Assembly: GCA_001179505.1 (NCBI GenBank)
Contig: CDMY01000652.1
Span: 1-36,417, forward strand
Reading direction: 5' to 3'
From: Vitrella brassicaformis
Lineage: Eukaryota; Sar; Vitrellaceae
Length of the DNA stretch: 36,417 nt
Shown: piece after piece, positions 1 to 10,013 of the stretch
Position numbering within the stretch: the first letter of the stretch is position 1
Layout: every line of letters starts with the position of its first letter
The notes under the pieces: model-generated
What the model saw: the letters and a program-made list of their open reading frames with translations, nothing else
The model's database searches: none
What the model was told of the DNA's origin: nothing
Translations under genes and position numbers: made by a program

Positions 1-1482
1 GAAGTGATTGCCGACTTCATCCTCGACACTGCCCACGGGCGGCCGACCAAGATCGGCAAGAAGGGGGATGTCGACAAGGTGGAAGAGGTGTCAGGTGTGG
101 ACAGGGAGCGACTGGCGGCGGCGGGCGACGCGGCCAAGGACGAGCAGGGCAGCGGCAAGGCGCCCTCATCCACGGAGGTCGACTACCACGACATGACGGT
201 CGAGGAGTGGCTCAAGAGCGCCTTCAGCGGCTCCAGGCGCTACCTTCAGTACCTCGACGTCTTCGAGGCCAAGTACCCATCCGTCGAGGCCATGGCGCGG
301 GAGAGCGACCTCCGACTCGCACTCGACGTCTGCTAGGTGCGGGATGAGGAGGACTTCAGGCGCCTCCACGACTCATGGGACAGGATGCGCTCGTCCCTCG
401 TCAACGTGTCCAGCTCCGACCAGCTATCGCCACTCAACGGCGCCCCGGCAGCGGCACAGGACGGCGCGGCGACCGACTACGAAGAGGCCATCCGAGGAGC
501 CATCCGCGCATCAGATGTTCCTGAGGAAGCAGTGCCTCTCATTGCCGAGTACGTCGGCAGCTACTCGCAGCTCGAGGCCCTTGTCAACGCCCACTCTATC
601 ACTTTCACCCAAACTGGGGTCCTCTGGGACATTCTGGCACGGCTGCTGTCCATCAAGATAGCCTCTTTCTTCGGCGATCTGGTCCAGGTGCCCGTCCCTC
701 AGCTAACCCAACGAGTGGCCGCCACGGTGGCCACCGGTGCTATGGTGGAGCAGCTGAGGCGGCGGCTTTTCATGCTCGAGTATGGGGGCAGGTGGGCCAG
801 ATGGAGGCCTCACCTAGCGCTGCTGTACCACCTACAAGCCGGGTGGTGTTGCGTGACGAGCACTTCAGTGTGTTCGACAGCAACCAGGCGGCCTTCCTTA
901 TGGCGACTGAGGCGCCTCGCCAGTGGCGAGTACTCAGCCACGGGGTGGACCTTAGAGGGCGGGCGAATTCGGCTCCGCCCTCAAGTTCTTGGCCCTCTTT
1001 CCCTCCAGCACTCACCCAGCGCCATCTTTACCTTTGACGCGGCAAGCCCGCCCACACATGTGCAAAGCGGGGAGGAGGGGTGGGGCTCATTCGAGTACCG
1101 AACCTACGGCTGCGCTGTGGGCTTCATCCTCACTCACTGGCTGACCGCAGACCCAGCGAATGACCGGCCTCATATGAGCTGGCCCATATCGGCTGAGGTG
1201 ACCGGTGTCGCAGCACAGCGAGTTCAGGCTCTGCTGGCCGCCCATCCGAGCATCGGGCTGCAGGGAGTGTTGGAGGTTTTCGACAAGAAGGGGCTGAAGG
1301 GAGGAGAGCACATGCGGATGATCGTATTGGGTGGTGGGGCGCTGGGGGAGCAGATAGCAACCATTGAGCTGTCACAAGGGGGTGGGGAGAGTGAGTGGCT
1401 TGTCAATGTTCGCACTACTGAGCCATGTCCGTATACGAACACACGAAATGGGGTGATAAGTGTGCTGGGGTTCTCGCCATAA
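1..1482 (+). pseudogene. Broken, 5'-truncated gene with a SAM-like segment
   Basis: One reading frame enters from the left edge and stays open to a TAG at 334-336, then continues open in the same frame to the TAA at 1480-1482. Around the TAG, a helical stretch (LQYLDVFEAKYPSVEAMARE, then the VRDEEDF segment after the stop) resembles a SAM domain, so the stop falls inside what looks like one domain. From about 780 to 1010 this frame becomes rich in Trp, Cys and Arg, as wrong frames do here, while the third frame reads more plausibly (VVLRDEHFSVFDSNQAAF at about 840-890). Near 962-1010 the second frame looks better, and the first again afterwards. This suggests several small insertions or deletions, or undetected introns. 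The C-terminal part (residues near MRMIVLGGGALGEQ) looks protein-like but I do not recognise it. A live gene with unusual splicing or sequencing errors are the alternatives. Confidence 0.45.
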
Positions 1483-2366
1483 CACGGAAGCGAGAAGTGG
1501 AGCGAGCGATTAAGGAGCCTTTCATATCGATGCGGACCGACTGACTCACGTGTGATTGTTTTTGATGTCTCGTGAACTCACAAGGCTTGAATCGGGTCGT
1601 GTGTCTGTGTCTCTACACGTGAAGGCTGGAATCGATTGGAAAACTTGGTATGTGTAAGACTTCCATGCATTTCACACTTGATTGTTGTCGTCTCTATGCG
1701 TGTGTGTGCTGTTCGCAAACACACACACACACACTGCCTGCTAGTTACACACGACAGATGAATGGAAACGTGCCTCAGAATATATCACACACTCACCAGC
1801 TCCTTCCCTCTACAGCAAAGAAAAAAGCAATCGTTTCCTGACTCGGCTGTGTGCATGTCTGGCCACTCGCCCCCCCTCGCTGTAATGGTACTCCATTATT
1901 GCAAGGTGATATAACGACTGTGTAGACAAACAATCGTGGCTGCACAATAAAGCCACACACACTCCACACACACGTGCATTCACCTCGTGCAAGCGCACTA
2001 ATGGTACAGTGTCACTGACTTGACATGGACCACGTCAGATGCACTCGGTGTGTTGCATGTGCCACCCACTTGATCGCTGGCTGCTTGATAAACAAACTTG
2101 TCCATCCACATATGTAGATACACACACGTATACACATCGATGTATGTATGTATGTATGTATGTACTCACAGACAATGGATGGACCATCCAGCCATCTCTC
2201 TATCCCGTGGGCCACGGGCCCCCCTTCTCCCCCGCCCCCACCCACCCTAGCAACAAATAATAAAGACACCCATCCCATCGACCAACGACCGACGAAGGAA
2301 GGCACAACCGAAAACCTTCTCGCCTCCCCAGCCGCACCGCAGCACGACACAAGTCACACTACACCC
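1483..2366. other. Intergenic stretch with simple repeats
   Basis: No convincing exon on either strand. It holds CA-rich runs (about 1718-1732) and a tetranucleotide ATGT array at about 2140-2164. Short open frames here are made of repeat translation. It lies between the broken gene and the 3' end of the PAN-RING gene, so it would contain their 3' flanks. Confidence 0.6.
2140..2164. repeat. (ATGT)n microsatellite
   Basis: About six perfect copies of ATGT in the gap between the first two genes. Confidence 0.9.
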
Positions 2367-4899
2367 TTACCAGACTCTGCTGGGCGGAACCCTGGGCTCC
2401 ATCAGGCCAGGAGCGAACTCAGGCAGCACCGTCCCCGTGTGGGCGCCCCTTGTCGGCTGTCTCGACGTGGCGCGAGTGGTGCCCTGTGATGCTGACGCTG
2501 ACGCCGAGGCAGGGGCATCACTCTCTGGCCGGACCTTGACGACGGCAATGGGTGTGGCCTCGACCCACTTCTCGTGTGCCGAGTGGCGGATGATCTTCAT
2601 GACCCGCTCGATGGGTTTTCTGCATAATGGGCACTCTGGCTTCACTTTGTGCTTGCGCATGTGCTTGGACTTGAGGGGCAGCTCGATCAGCTCCACGGCA
2701 CACTCCTCACATAACCTGCCCACACAGCAATAGTTCTCAGGTCGGTTCTGTGGCCCCTTTATCCCGTACTCACTCACCCTCCGTGTCCACATGGCAACAG
2801 CAAGGTCTCTCTCGGCGCATCGAAGCAGATGGTGCACTGCGCGCCGGTATCCAGGTCGCCCATGGTGTCGTCGTGTTTATACCTCTCCACCTCATCCTCA
2901 CCGCCGCCACCCTCCTTGCCGATCACACGAGCACACGTGTCCGGCGATGTCGGCCCCTCATCCGAAATCGATTGGCCGGCTCTCGCGCTCGTGCCATTGC
3001 TGGCAGATGCAGCTTGGCCATCGCCGCTGCTGGAAGCGGCCACCGGGGCGGCAGGTGAACCGCCTGCATACACAGACAGACAGACAGACAGACAGAGAGA
3101 CACCCATCAGAATGTTCGGTGTGCCGTTGTCCGCTTCAGCCCGCATACCTTTGTTGCCGATGACGACTGGTGCTGCGCTAAGAGTGGCGTCCGATGACAT
3201 GCCCGAGTGCTGCCTGGGTGTGTCGTTGATTGAGAAGGATGGGTCGGGGGGCGTGGAGGCGATGAAAGAGGGGGAGGGCGACACACCGTCTCTGGCGCTG
3301 CCTCGCCGGGAGCGCTGAGAGCGAGATGAAGGGATCTTGAACACCCTGCCGCACACGTGAGACACACACGAATGATAGATAGGATCGTGCTTTGCCGCGT
3401 GTGGTGCTGTCTGTCACTCTTACTTGAAAAAGTGGCTGTTGAGCTGCCTTAGTAGCATGGGTGGAGCGGCGCCTGCATTCACCAAACACGACAGAGCAAA
3501 TCAACACGTCGCGCGCCTCCCCTCCCTTGTGTCTTGACACGTCCGTGCGTACTTGAGTCAGATCGCCCTGGCTGGCCGTTGGTCTTCATGACGTCATAGG
3601 CGGGTGGGATGTCACTGAGGCTCTGTCGACGGCGCTCCCGACGGCTGCGTGAGTGCTGTCGTGGTCCAGGCTGAGCGTTCATGCCATTCATACCCGTCTC
3701 GAGATCAAGGGGAGGGCGCTGCTTGCCTGCAGGCATATAATCGAATACCGGCGGTGTGGTGTGTGGCAGACAGGATGGATGGATGGATGGGCCGGTGAGA
3801 GGTTGTTGACCTACCTGCGATCCAGAGCCCGGCGCAGCAGCAGATGGTTGCCGTGGCAGCCATGAACCCGATGCTCCAAGAAGGAACCAACATGCTTGGA
3901 ACCTCCTCCTTGGAGCCGTCCCTATTATCATCCCTATCACCGGTGTCGCCGTCGTCGTCAGCATCACGATTGCCGTCACGATCAAGCCCCCATGGTGACG
4001 AGAAGCCCCTTCCCTCCAGGTCGCTCGACGACAGATAGTCTGATCGTGCACGGATGGCCTCGAGAGTGTTGTCGCACGTAGTGCCGTCTGCACACTTGAG
4101 GCTGCCCGAGACCAATTTGAGGCCGCAGGTTGTGTTGTTGGCGCCGGGCTTGTCAAAGCCACAGAGGGAAAGGTCGCACATGGTGACTTTGGGGTCACGA
4201 ATCGCGTCGATGGCCTCATCGCCAGAGCCAGGCTGGTCCACCCAATCACGGCATGGGCACACGAGAACGGAGTTCCTGACGGATGGCGGGCTGGGTGCGC
4301 CGCGCAAAGCGGCTGCAGTAGAGGTGACGTTGCGATAGAATCCCCTTATAGGCATGCGGCCACTGTTCGGCTCGTGGAGCTGACACAGGTCGAGGAGGCA
4401 CTTGTAGCTATAGTCCCCCTCAATCACAGGACACTCCCCCCAACCAGCAGGACAGTATCTTGGCCCAGAGATGACTCCGGCGTCCTCGTTCATCCTCGGC
4501 CTGACCTGTGACGCCTGCCCACTGTAGATCTTCAAGTCGCAGGTCTTGGTCACCCCTCGAAAAGAAAAAAACTCGCAAGCGGGGTGCTCCTGACATGCCC
4601 TCTGACACGCGAGGGCGGATGGGAGCCGCTGCTCACGACGGTCGCCGCCCACAAAGCCGATGCCCCGCTGGAAGCACCACGAATCGTCGCTCCCCTCACC
4701 ACCATCGGAACCCGCTACAACAAGGAACACACACACGTTTGACGAAGGACTTGAGTTCATCAGCAAGCAGATCTTTCCTCCATGTTTGTCCATATCACTC
4801 ACTCTGTGCGAGGCTGCTGCTTGCGATGAGGCACAATACAGCCACCAACGAAGGCAGGGGGGCACGCCACAATCCACGAACCATCATGCCGATAGACAT
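2367..4899 (-). CDS. PAN/Apple-domain transmembrane protein with cytoplasmic RING finger
   Basis: Seven exons, in coding order 4899-4803, 4714-3815, 3726-3553, 3472-3424, 3345-3149, 3063-2778 and 2715-2367, give 683 residues with matching phases at all six introns. Residues 1-32 are a signal peptide with the core LPSLVAVLCLIASSSLAQ. A Cys-rich PAN/Apple-like module follows (about 45-97, WCFQRG to CDLKI), then further Cys-rich ectodomain. One membrane segment (about 308-332) is rich in Ala, Ile and Cys. The tail has a basic stretch, a PPAY motif (373-376) and a RING finger with C549, C552, C564, H566, C570, C573, C596 and C599. PAN modules bind proteins or sugars; RING fingers recruit ubiquitin-conjugating enzymes; PPxY binds WW domains. 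I infer a single-pass surface or endosomal ubiquitin ligase. The start is the first ATG before the signal core. If introns 3 or 4 were mis-called, these would be two adjacent genes, but the splice phases argue for one. Confidence 0.82.
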
Positions 4900-5110
4900 A
4901 ATGTTTTCCAGGTCTCTCGCTTCATGACCAGTATCAAACCGTCTTCCTCGCTCCTCCTGTTAACGTGTTTGCCTGTTCCGGCTTCTCTAGAGTTTTGCGA
5001 GCTGGGGAGATGCGCCTTTTCAAGCTCGCAAAAGTGGCGAGCAGAGGGGAAGGGAAAAGGGAGGGAATGGCGTCTGGGAGCCTGGGCAGACTTGAAGCGT
5101 GGAGATCTTG
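4900..5110. promoter_or_regulatory. Shared divergent promoter with 11-base inverted repeat
   Basis: These 211 bases separate two opposite start codons, so both promoters must lie here. The arms TTTTGCGAGCT (4993-5003) and AGCTCGCAAAA (5023-5033) are a perfect inverted repeat with a 19-base spacer. It could bind a dimeric regulator or form a hairpin in the RNA leader; the sequence does not decide between these. Confidence 0.55.
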
Positions 5111-7365
5111 ATGAAAAGCGGCAGATTGATGATCACTTCGACACTCATCTGCTTGCATATCGGCAGTGCAGCATCAGGGGAGGCTATTCCTCTCGTCAGG
5201 AGGTCAGCAAGCGTCGCCCCGCCATTCATCCATCGGCTCCCGGCAGACGTTGCAACGCCGCAGTTCTTGCAGAGGACAACTGGTGGCCGCCGGCACCATG
5301 CTAAGAAGCTTCAACCACTTGTCTGGCCCGCAGCCTTGTCACGGCTTTCTGCAAAACCCACACAAGCCGAGCAAGAGCAGCAGACGAAAGCGCCAGACGC
5401 GTCATTCGAGCCCATCAGCAGCACTGACGCCGAGTCGCCAGCGCTCCGGCCTTTCGTGATTCTTGCGGTACTGACCCTGGTCTATCTCTCCAATCAATGG
5501 TCCCGCACTTTGCTTTACTATCTGGTGGATTTCAACGACTCCGTCAGCGAGTCCCTTGGCCCACCCACCGAGGCCGCCAGGCGGCTGATCAACATCGACC
5601 TGGGCTTTGACGAGAAGCAGTACTCCTTCATCGCCTCGTTCGGCTTCACCATCTTCTTCTCGGCAGCAGGCTTCTTTGCTGGTGGACAGGTGGACAAGAT
5701 GAGTCGGAGAGTCGCCACAGGGCTGCCGGCACTCGGATGGGCGGCCATGACGGCTCTTCAGGCTGGGGCGCAGTCGTTTGGTCAGCTGTTTGGCCTCAGG
5801 GTGGGCCAGGGGGTGTTCATGGCATTCACCACGCCCGCTGCTTACGCGCTGCTGGCCGATATTTTCCCCGCGAACCAGCGGGCGACGGCCAACTCCTTCT
5901 ACGTGTCGGCCGTCTATCTGGGGCAGGTCACTCAGCAATTGCACAGCCGCCACACACACTCACTCACTAACAATGAATGGCTGGTTGCTGTGTGTGTTTG
6001 TGGGTGTGGTTGCATGCAGTAGGCCCTTGCCTCGCTGAGTATCCTTCTGAATGAGCAGCTCGGCTGGAGGGCGGTCACGAGTATCGTGGCTGCCTTCGCA
6101 GCGACGTCGGGCATCCTATCCCTCCTCCTGGTTACCGACCCACGTGACGCCACTGCAGGCAGCCAGATGGCGAGAACGATCGACGAAGACAAAGCCGGCC
6201 AGGGGAGGGAGGAGGGAGAAAGGAGAGAGGTGGGCGTGCTGGGCACGTGGGTGGATCAGAGGAGGGTGGTGGGGGAGGTCCTGTCGTCTGATGTCGTGAA
6301 GCTCGTGATACTCGCCTCGGTCGTGAGAATCGCGGCTGGCCTCTCAATCGGCGTGTGGAAGGTCAGCTGGCAACACACGTATCTATGTTAACAAGAAGAT
6401 GTATGTGTCCATGCGATTTGCTGCAACAGGGCCCACTGTATCGCGCCTGCTTCCCCGACAGCATGGCGGCCTTCTCTGTGCTGAATGCTGGCATCGTTGG
6501 TGCCGTAGGGGCGGGGTCTTCTCTGCTGGGCGGCGCTCTTGCCGACAGGCTCGCCGAGAAGGACGAGAGCATCCGCGCGTGGATCCCAGCTGTCGGTAGG
6601 CGGCAGATGCAGAGAGAGAGAGAGAGAGATAGAGAGAGAGAGAGAAGCTAGCCGTGGGTGTTTGCCATGTGTCCCTGCACTTGCTGCACTGTCCATCCAT
6701 CAGGGTCATTCTTGGCTGCTCCGCTGTGGATGGGCGTGTGTCTGGCGGACAGTTTCGAGCTGTCGGCCTTCCTGCTGTTGCTCGAGTATCTTGCCGCGGA
6801 GTGCTGGTTTGGCCCGACTGTAGCAATACTACAGGTGGGCAACACTGAGTGCCTCAATGCCATGCCACCAATGCATTCATTCAATGTGTGTCTTGTCTTG
6901 TGTTTGGTACGTCACCTCACCGGTCAGTCCAACACGCCCAGTCAGTACAGGGGGACGGCACAAGGTGAGGTGCGCACATCCATCCATGCCCCCCTCAGCA
7001 TTGCACGCTGCGTCTGTCTGTCTGTGTGTGTCTGTCTGTCTGTCTGTCTGTTCAGGGCTCTTTCAGTTCAGTAATCTCCTCAGCAACACACTTCCAGTGG
7101 TCAGCAGCCGAGCCACCAAGCCCGAGAATCCTCTCTGCATCCACTGATGTCCTTGCTGCGACGTTCATGTGTTCGTTCATTGCTGCAGCTGCTGGGAAGT
7201 CTGATGACGTCCTTTGCCCTGAAAGATGTGGTGGCCTGGGGGGTGGCTGCCGCCTACATGGTATCCGGCGGCCTCTTTGTGGCATTGGGGCAGAGGATCA
7301 AGGCTGCCACAGCCGCTCCTGGAGGGGGGCGGGTGGATGCGAATATTACCGATGCGACAATGTAG
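5111..7365 (+). CDS. Major facilitator superfamily transporter with plastid-type bipartite leader
   Basis: Seven exons: 5111-5926, 6023-6361, 6430-6595, 6704-6834, 6928-6964, 7056-7099 and 7189-7365, giving 569 residues. Residues 1-23 look like a signal peptide (MKSGRLMITSTLICLHIGSA), followed by about 85 basic, Ser/Ala-rich residues as in a transit peptide, so I infer delivery to a secondary plastid membrane. About twelve membrane helices begin near residue 114. The loop after helix 2 carries GQVDKMSRR (about 192-200), the family motif A, and helix 4 carries RVGQGVFMA. The helix 10-11 loop (YRGTAQGLFQFSN) is rebuilt across two tiny exons of 37 and 44 bases and matches the usual family pattern, which supports the splicing. 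The substrate is unknown; the helix 4 region recalls Spinster and organic-anion carriers. A GTG upstream at 5099 is in frame but the ATG at 5111 sits directly before the signal core. Confidence 0.87.
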
Positions 7366-7436
7366 TAAGACAATCAGAGGGCCTCACGCAGGGACTCATC
7401 ACTCCTTGATTCATAAGGCAGGCTGCCAGCCTCAGA
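7366..7436. other. Short 3' flank of the transporter gene
   Basis: Spacer between the transporter stop codon and the duplicated exon fragment; no feature seen. Confidence 0.5.
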
Positions 7437-7567
7437 TCTTGCTGTTCTGGGTGCGACGGCCCTGTCTTGAGGACTCTGACAGGACTCAGAGTCCTGTCCA
7501 GCTCGTAGCCCTCACGCATCGTCAGCTCCCGGAGGAGATAGCGCATCTGCTGCACCGCCTTCGCCAT
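7437..7567 (-). pseudogene. Broken partial copy of the first exon of the giant helical-protein gene
   Basis: Read on the minus strand from 7567, the first 24 codons (MAKAVQQMRYLLRELT, then REGYELD) are nearly base-for-base identical to the start of the gene whose ATG lies at 17069. The clear differences are ACG-ATG here versus ACA-CTG there. After the shared Asp-Arg the copy has lost a segment and carries a palindrome instead. It then regains similarity (AGAGTCCTCAAGACAGGGCCGTCGC) in a shifted frame and ends. No splice site or downstream exon follows. The similarity stops at or just beyond the start codon. It is a dead fragment sitting just past the transporter gene. Confidence 0.85.
7470..7498. 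repeat. Overlapping palindromes at the break in the duplicated fragment
   Basis: GACAGGACT (7478-7486) and AGTCCTGTC (7490-7498) form a perfect 9-base inverted repeat with a 3-base spacer. AGGACTCTGA (7470-7479) and TCAGAGTCCT (7486-7495) form another overlapping one. They replace the segment deleted from the copy relative to the intact exon. Confidence 0.8.
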
Positions 7568-7962
7568 TCATGTGATTGAGGGAGATCGTAGCCTCTGACT
7601 GCAGACATTCACCGACCGTTGACTTGCTGATTCATGGGTGATGTACAATGTATGCTGTCGTTAAAGACATTCCAAAACCATCCGGTTGGCATGGCTCTCT
7701 TGTGCCCTCCCGACATATATGGGTACTTCGTACGCAAACATTAAATCTGTCATGCAGCACACATCATCACTTGTCTGGCAGTGCCCTACCTGTCTTTTCA
7801 ACGACTGTCAGTGCAAAAGATGACCAGGAGGCTTGAGCATGACTCTGGGTGATGTGCAGCGTCATGCAGACAGGAAAATGTCACAGATCTGTAGTCGGAC
7901 CCCCCAGGATCATTCCGATCGCCGCGCTTCAGCTCGCATCTTCCCCTCCTGTGGTACGCCAA
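7568..7962. promoter_or_regulatory. Upstream region of the DUF1997 gene
   Basis: About 395 bases with no convincing exon. An in-frame ATG at 7852 would lengthen the next protein by 37 residues, but those residues would place charged sequence before the signal core, so I treat them as leader. No clear promoter element was recognised. Confidence 0.4.
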
Positions 7963-9023
7963 ATGCAGTTGTTTCCCAGCCTCTTTCCTCTCTTTGCCTC
8001 CATCCCTCAGCTGTCCCTCTCCGTCGCCCGGCACAAGCATAGATCACACACATCAGCATTCGTCAGTGCCGCCCCTCTCAGGCGCATCCAGGGCAACCAT
8101 CATCACCGCAATGCCATGCCCGACATCTCACGAAGTGCCACCTCCCGCAGCTTGCTCCGCTTCCCGCGCTTCCGCATGCCTTCTCGTCAGCTGCGGATGG
8201 AAATCGATGCAGGTACGGTGCAGTGCGCAGATCTCTCTCGCCTCACATCTCATCCAAGTACACATGTGAGCTGGTCCTGGTGGTGTGCTGTGTGCTGTGT
8301 GTGCAGACTGCTCGTTTTGGAAAGACGGCGCACGTGTCGGTTTCGGGGCGACCAGCACACAAGTTGTGAGCGTGAGGTCCCAGCTTGACACGTGGGAGAG
8401 CTGGTTCAGGTCGCCCGGCAGAGTGTTGGAGGCGCAATGGCCACCGAACCTGTAAGCCACACGGTCGAGGGAGGGAGGGAGGGAGGGAGGGAGAGAAACA
8501 GTCACGCACATATATGCAACCGACGCATTCAATGTCCTTGTGCATGTCTGTGTGCAGTTTGGAGAGGATCGGTGAGGACGGCCAGGGCGAGACCTACCGC
8601 GCCACGCTCTTCTCCATCAGCCTGCTCGGCTTCAAGCTCAGCCCACCCTCCGTCGGGGTCCGCGTCACATCACGTGGGCCGACCGTCATTGTCCAGGCCT
8701 TTGATGTCGACATTCCCGGCGTGCGGCGGGTCCTCGGCAAGCGATTCGAAGAGACCCTGGCAGTGGACATCAAGGGCAACCTCACCTGCACCACGCCCCG
8801 CGAGGCAGTGCCGACCAAAGTCGAGCTGCTGGTCGATGTCGCCTTCAACGCCGAGGCCATCGTGCCGGCGCCCCTTAGCTGGACGCCCGAGACTGCCTTT
8901 CGGCTGGCGGCGACGGGCCTGGCGCGGCAGATCCTGACCTTCAGCCTGGGATCGTTCTCGACACGGGTGGTGGGGGCGTTTCGCGAGTATGAGCGGAGGG
9001 AGGGGGGGAGGGTGACTGTGTGA
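7963..9023 (+). CDS. DUF1997 family protein, plastid-targeted
   Basis: Three exons, 7963-8212, 8307-8451 and 8558-9023, give 286 residues with consistent phases. The N terminus (MQLFPSLFPLFASIPQLSLS) is a signal peptide followed by an Arg/His/Ser-rich stretch. A Phe in SAF (residues 31-33) sits where secondary-plastid leaders often have an aromatic residue. The mature part (from about residue 85) has the layout of DUF1997 proteins of cyanobacteria and plant plastids: an LLERI start, a hydrophobic GFKLSPPSVGVRV strand, a central beta-rich region and a C-terminal helix ending near FREYERRE. Function is not established for the family; some plant members are linked to chloroplast biogenesis. Family assignment is from pattern memory and is fairly but not fully secure. 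Stop codon TGA. Confidence 0.8.
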
Positions 9024-9120
9024 CGGACGATGGGTGGGTGCATGTGTGGGGGTAGGGAGTAAGGTGTCTGACTGTACAGGGGACGCTGCGTGTGTGTTTG
9101 TTATGGATAATGCGAGTCAG

Positions 9121-9168
9121 TCTCTCTCTCTCTCTCTCTCTCTCTCCCTCTCCCTCTCTCTCTCTCTC
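9121..9168. repeat. (CT)n tract
   Basis: A nearly pure CT dinucleotide run of about 48 bases with two CCC interruptions. Confidence 0.95.
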
Positions 9169-9189
9169 GTGTTCCTTGACTGGTGCGCG

Positions 9190-9493
9190 TGTGGTGTTGA
9201 GCCGCTGGTGGTGATGTCGGCCCGAATCCTTCCTGTCTGATGGATTCGCGCACCGTCATACTCAACGAGAAGGAACACACACGGGCCGCAAGACGTCAAG
9301 AAGGGGACGTGTGGGGAGCGTGATGCTGTCTGTCCTCTCGCGTACGTGTGGTGCTCTTGGAGGTCATCGTCGCACGGCGTCCGAATCCTTCATGTCCTGA
9401 AGGATTCGGGGTCCGTGCGGCGACAACCAGCAAGAACACACACGGATGCGCATGACTGTATGCGCTCACTGCACACGACATCAAGAAGGGGGG
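9190..9493. repeat. Two degenerate copies of a hairpin-bearing repeat unit
   Basis: Each copy runs: GTGTGGTG, a CCGAATCC hairpin, AACACACACGG, then CATCAAGAAGGGG or CGTCAAGAAGGGG. In copy 1 the stem is 9223-9229 with 9242-9248. In copy 2 the stem is a perfect 12 bases, CCGAATCCTTCA (9381-9392) with TGAAGGATTCGG (9398-9409), loop TGTCC. It is flanked by a second stem, GCACGG (9372-9377) with CCGTGC (9413-9418). The copies are diverged outside these blocks. Confidence 0.75.
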
Positions 9494-10013
9494 GATTTTG
9501 CGTGGATGTGTGCATGATTTGTGTGTGTGTGCGTGTGTGTGTGTGTAGATACAGCCAGGACGGACGGCAGATGGACGCCAGACAGGCAGTAGAGATTAGA
9601 CAGTTTGTCACCCATGGATGGATGGATGGATGGATGGCTGAGACGAGAATGGGACGGGGTGACACACGTAGCCAGCAAGCAACGTTATGCTGGCTGGCTG
9701 CCTCCATGGACGAACCAAAACGAACGAACGAACGATGAGTGAGGTCAGTAGTCAGGGCGTAGCTAGTGTTTCAATGAACGGGGAGACACACAGGCAAGAG
9801 GTAGGGAGGTATGTAGGTAGAGACAGATCCGCCGATCCGATCGACGCACGAACATGTGCATGGACAAATGGACAAATGGATGGATGGATGGATGGACACG
9901 GATACCTCAATGTGAGCCTCCAACGAGCAAGTTCCAGCTGTCATGAGAGCGAGAAGATACACCCAAATCCCCAACACACGACGCCTAAGCATCGATCTAA
10001 GTGTCGACATGAT

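Larger units (their letters stand above)
9024..10013. other. Convergent intergenic region made largely of repeats
   Basis: This 990-base gap separates the 3' ends of the DUF1997 gene and the giant minus-strand gene. It contains a CT tract, a twice-repeated hairpin unit, TG runs near 9522-9545, GGAT runs near 9615-9638 and 9876-9896, and a short CGAA array near 9718-9734. No exon is supported. Confidence 0.7.

Noticed and set aside
334-336. Stop-codon reassignment of TAG
   Set aside because: TAG terminates the transporter (7363-7365) and the giant gene (10014-10016), so TAG is a normal stop here.
328-359. A 32-base GT-AG intron that would remove the TAG
   Set aside because: Shorter than any supported intron here, and removal shifts the frame.
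5099-5110. GTG upstream start for the transporter
   Set aside because: Nuclear genes here start with ATG, and the ATG at 5111 lies directly before the signal-peptide core.
9190-9493. A complete inverted-repeat transposon
   Set aside because: The stems are short and internal, the two copies are diverged, and no target-site duplication could be identified.
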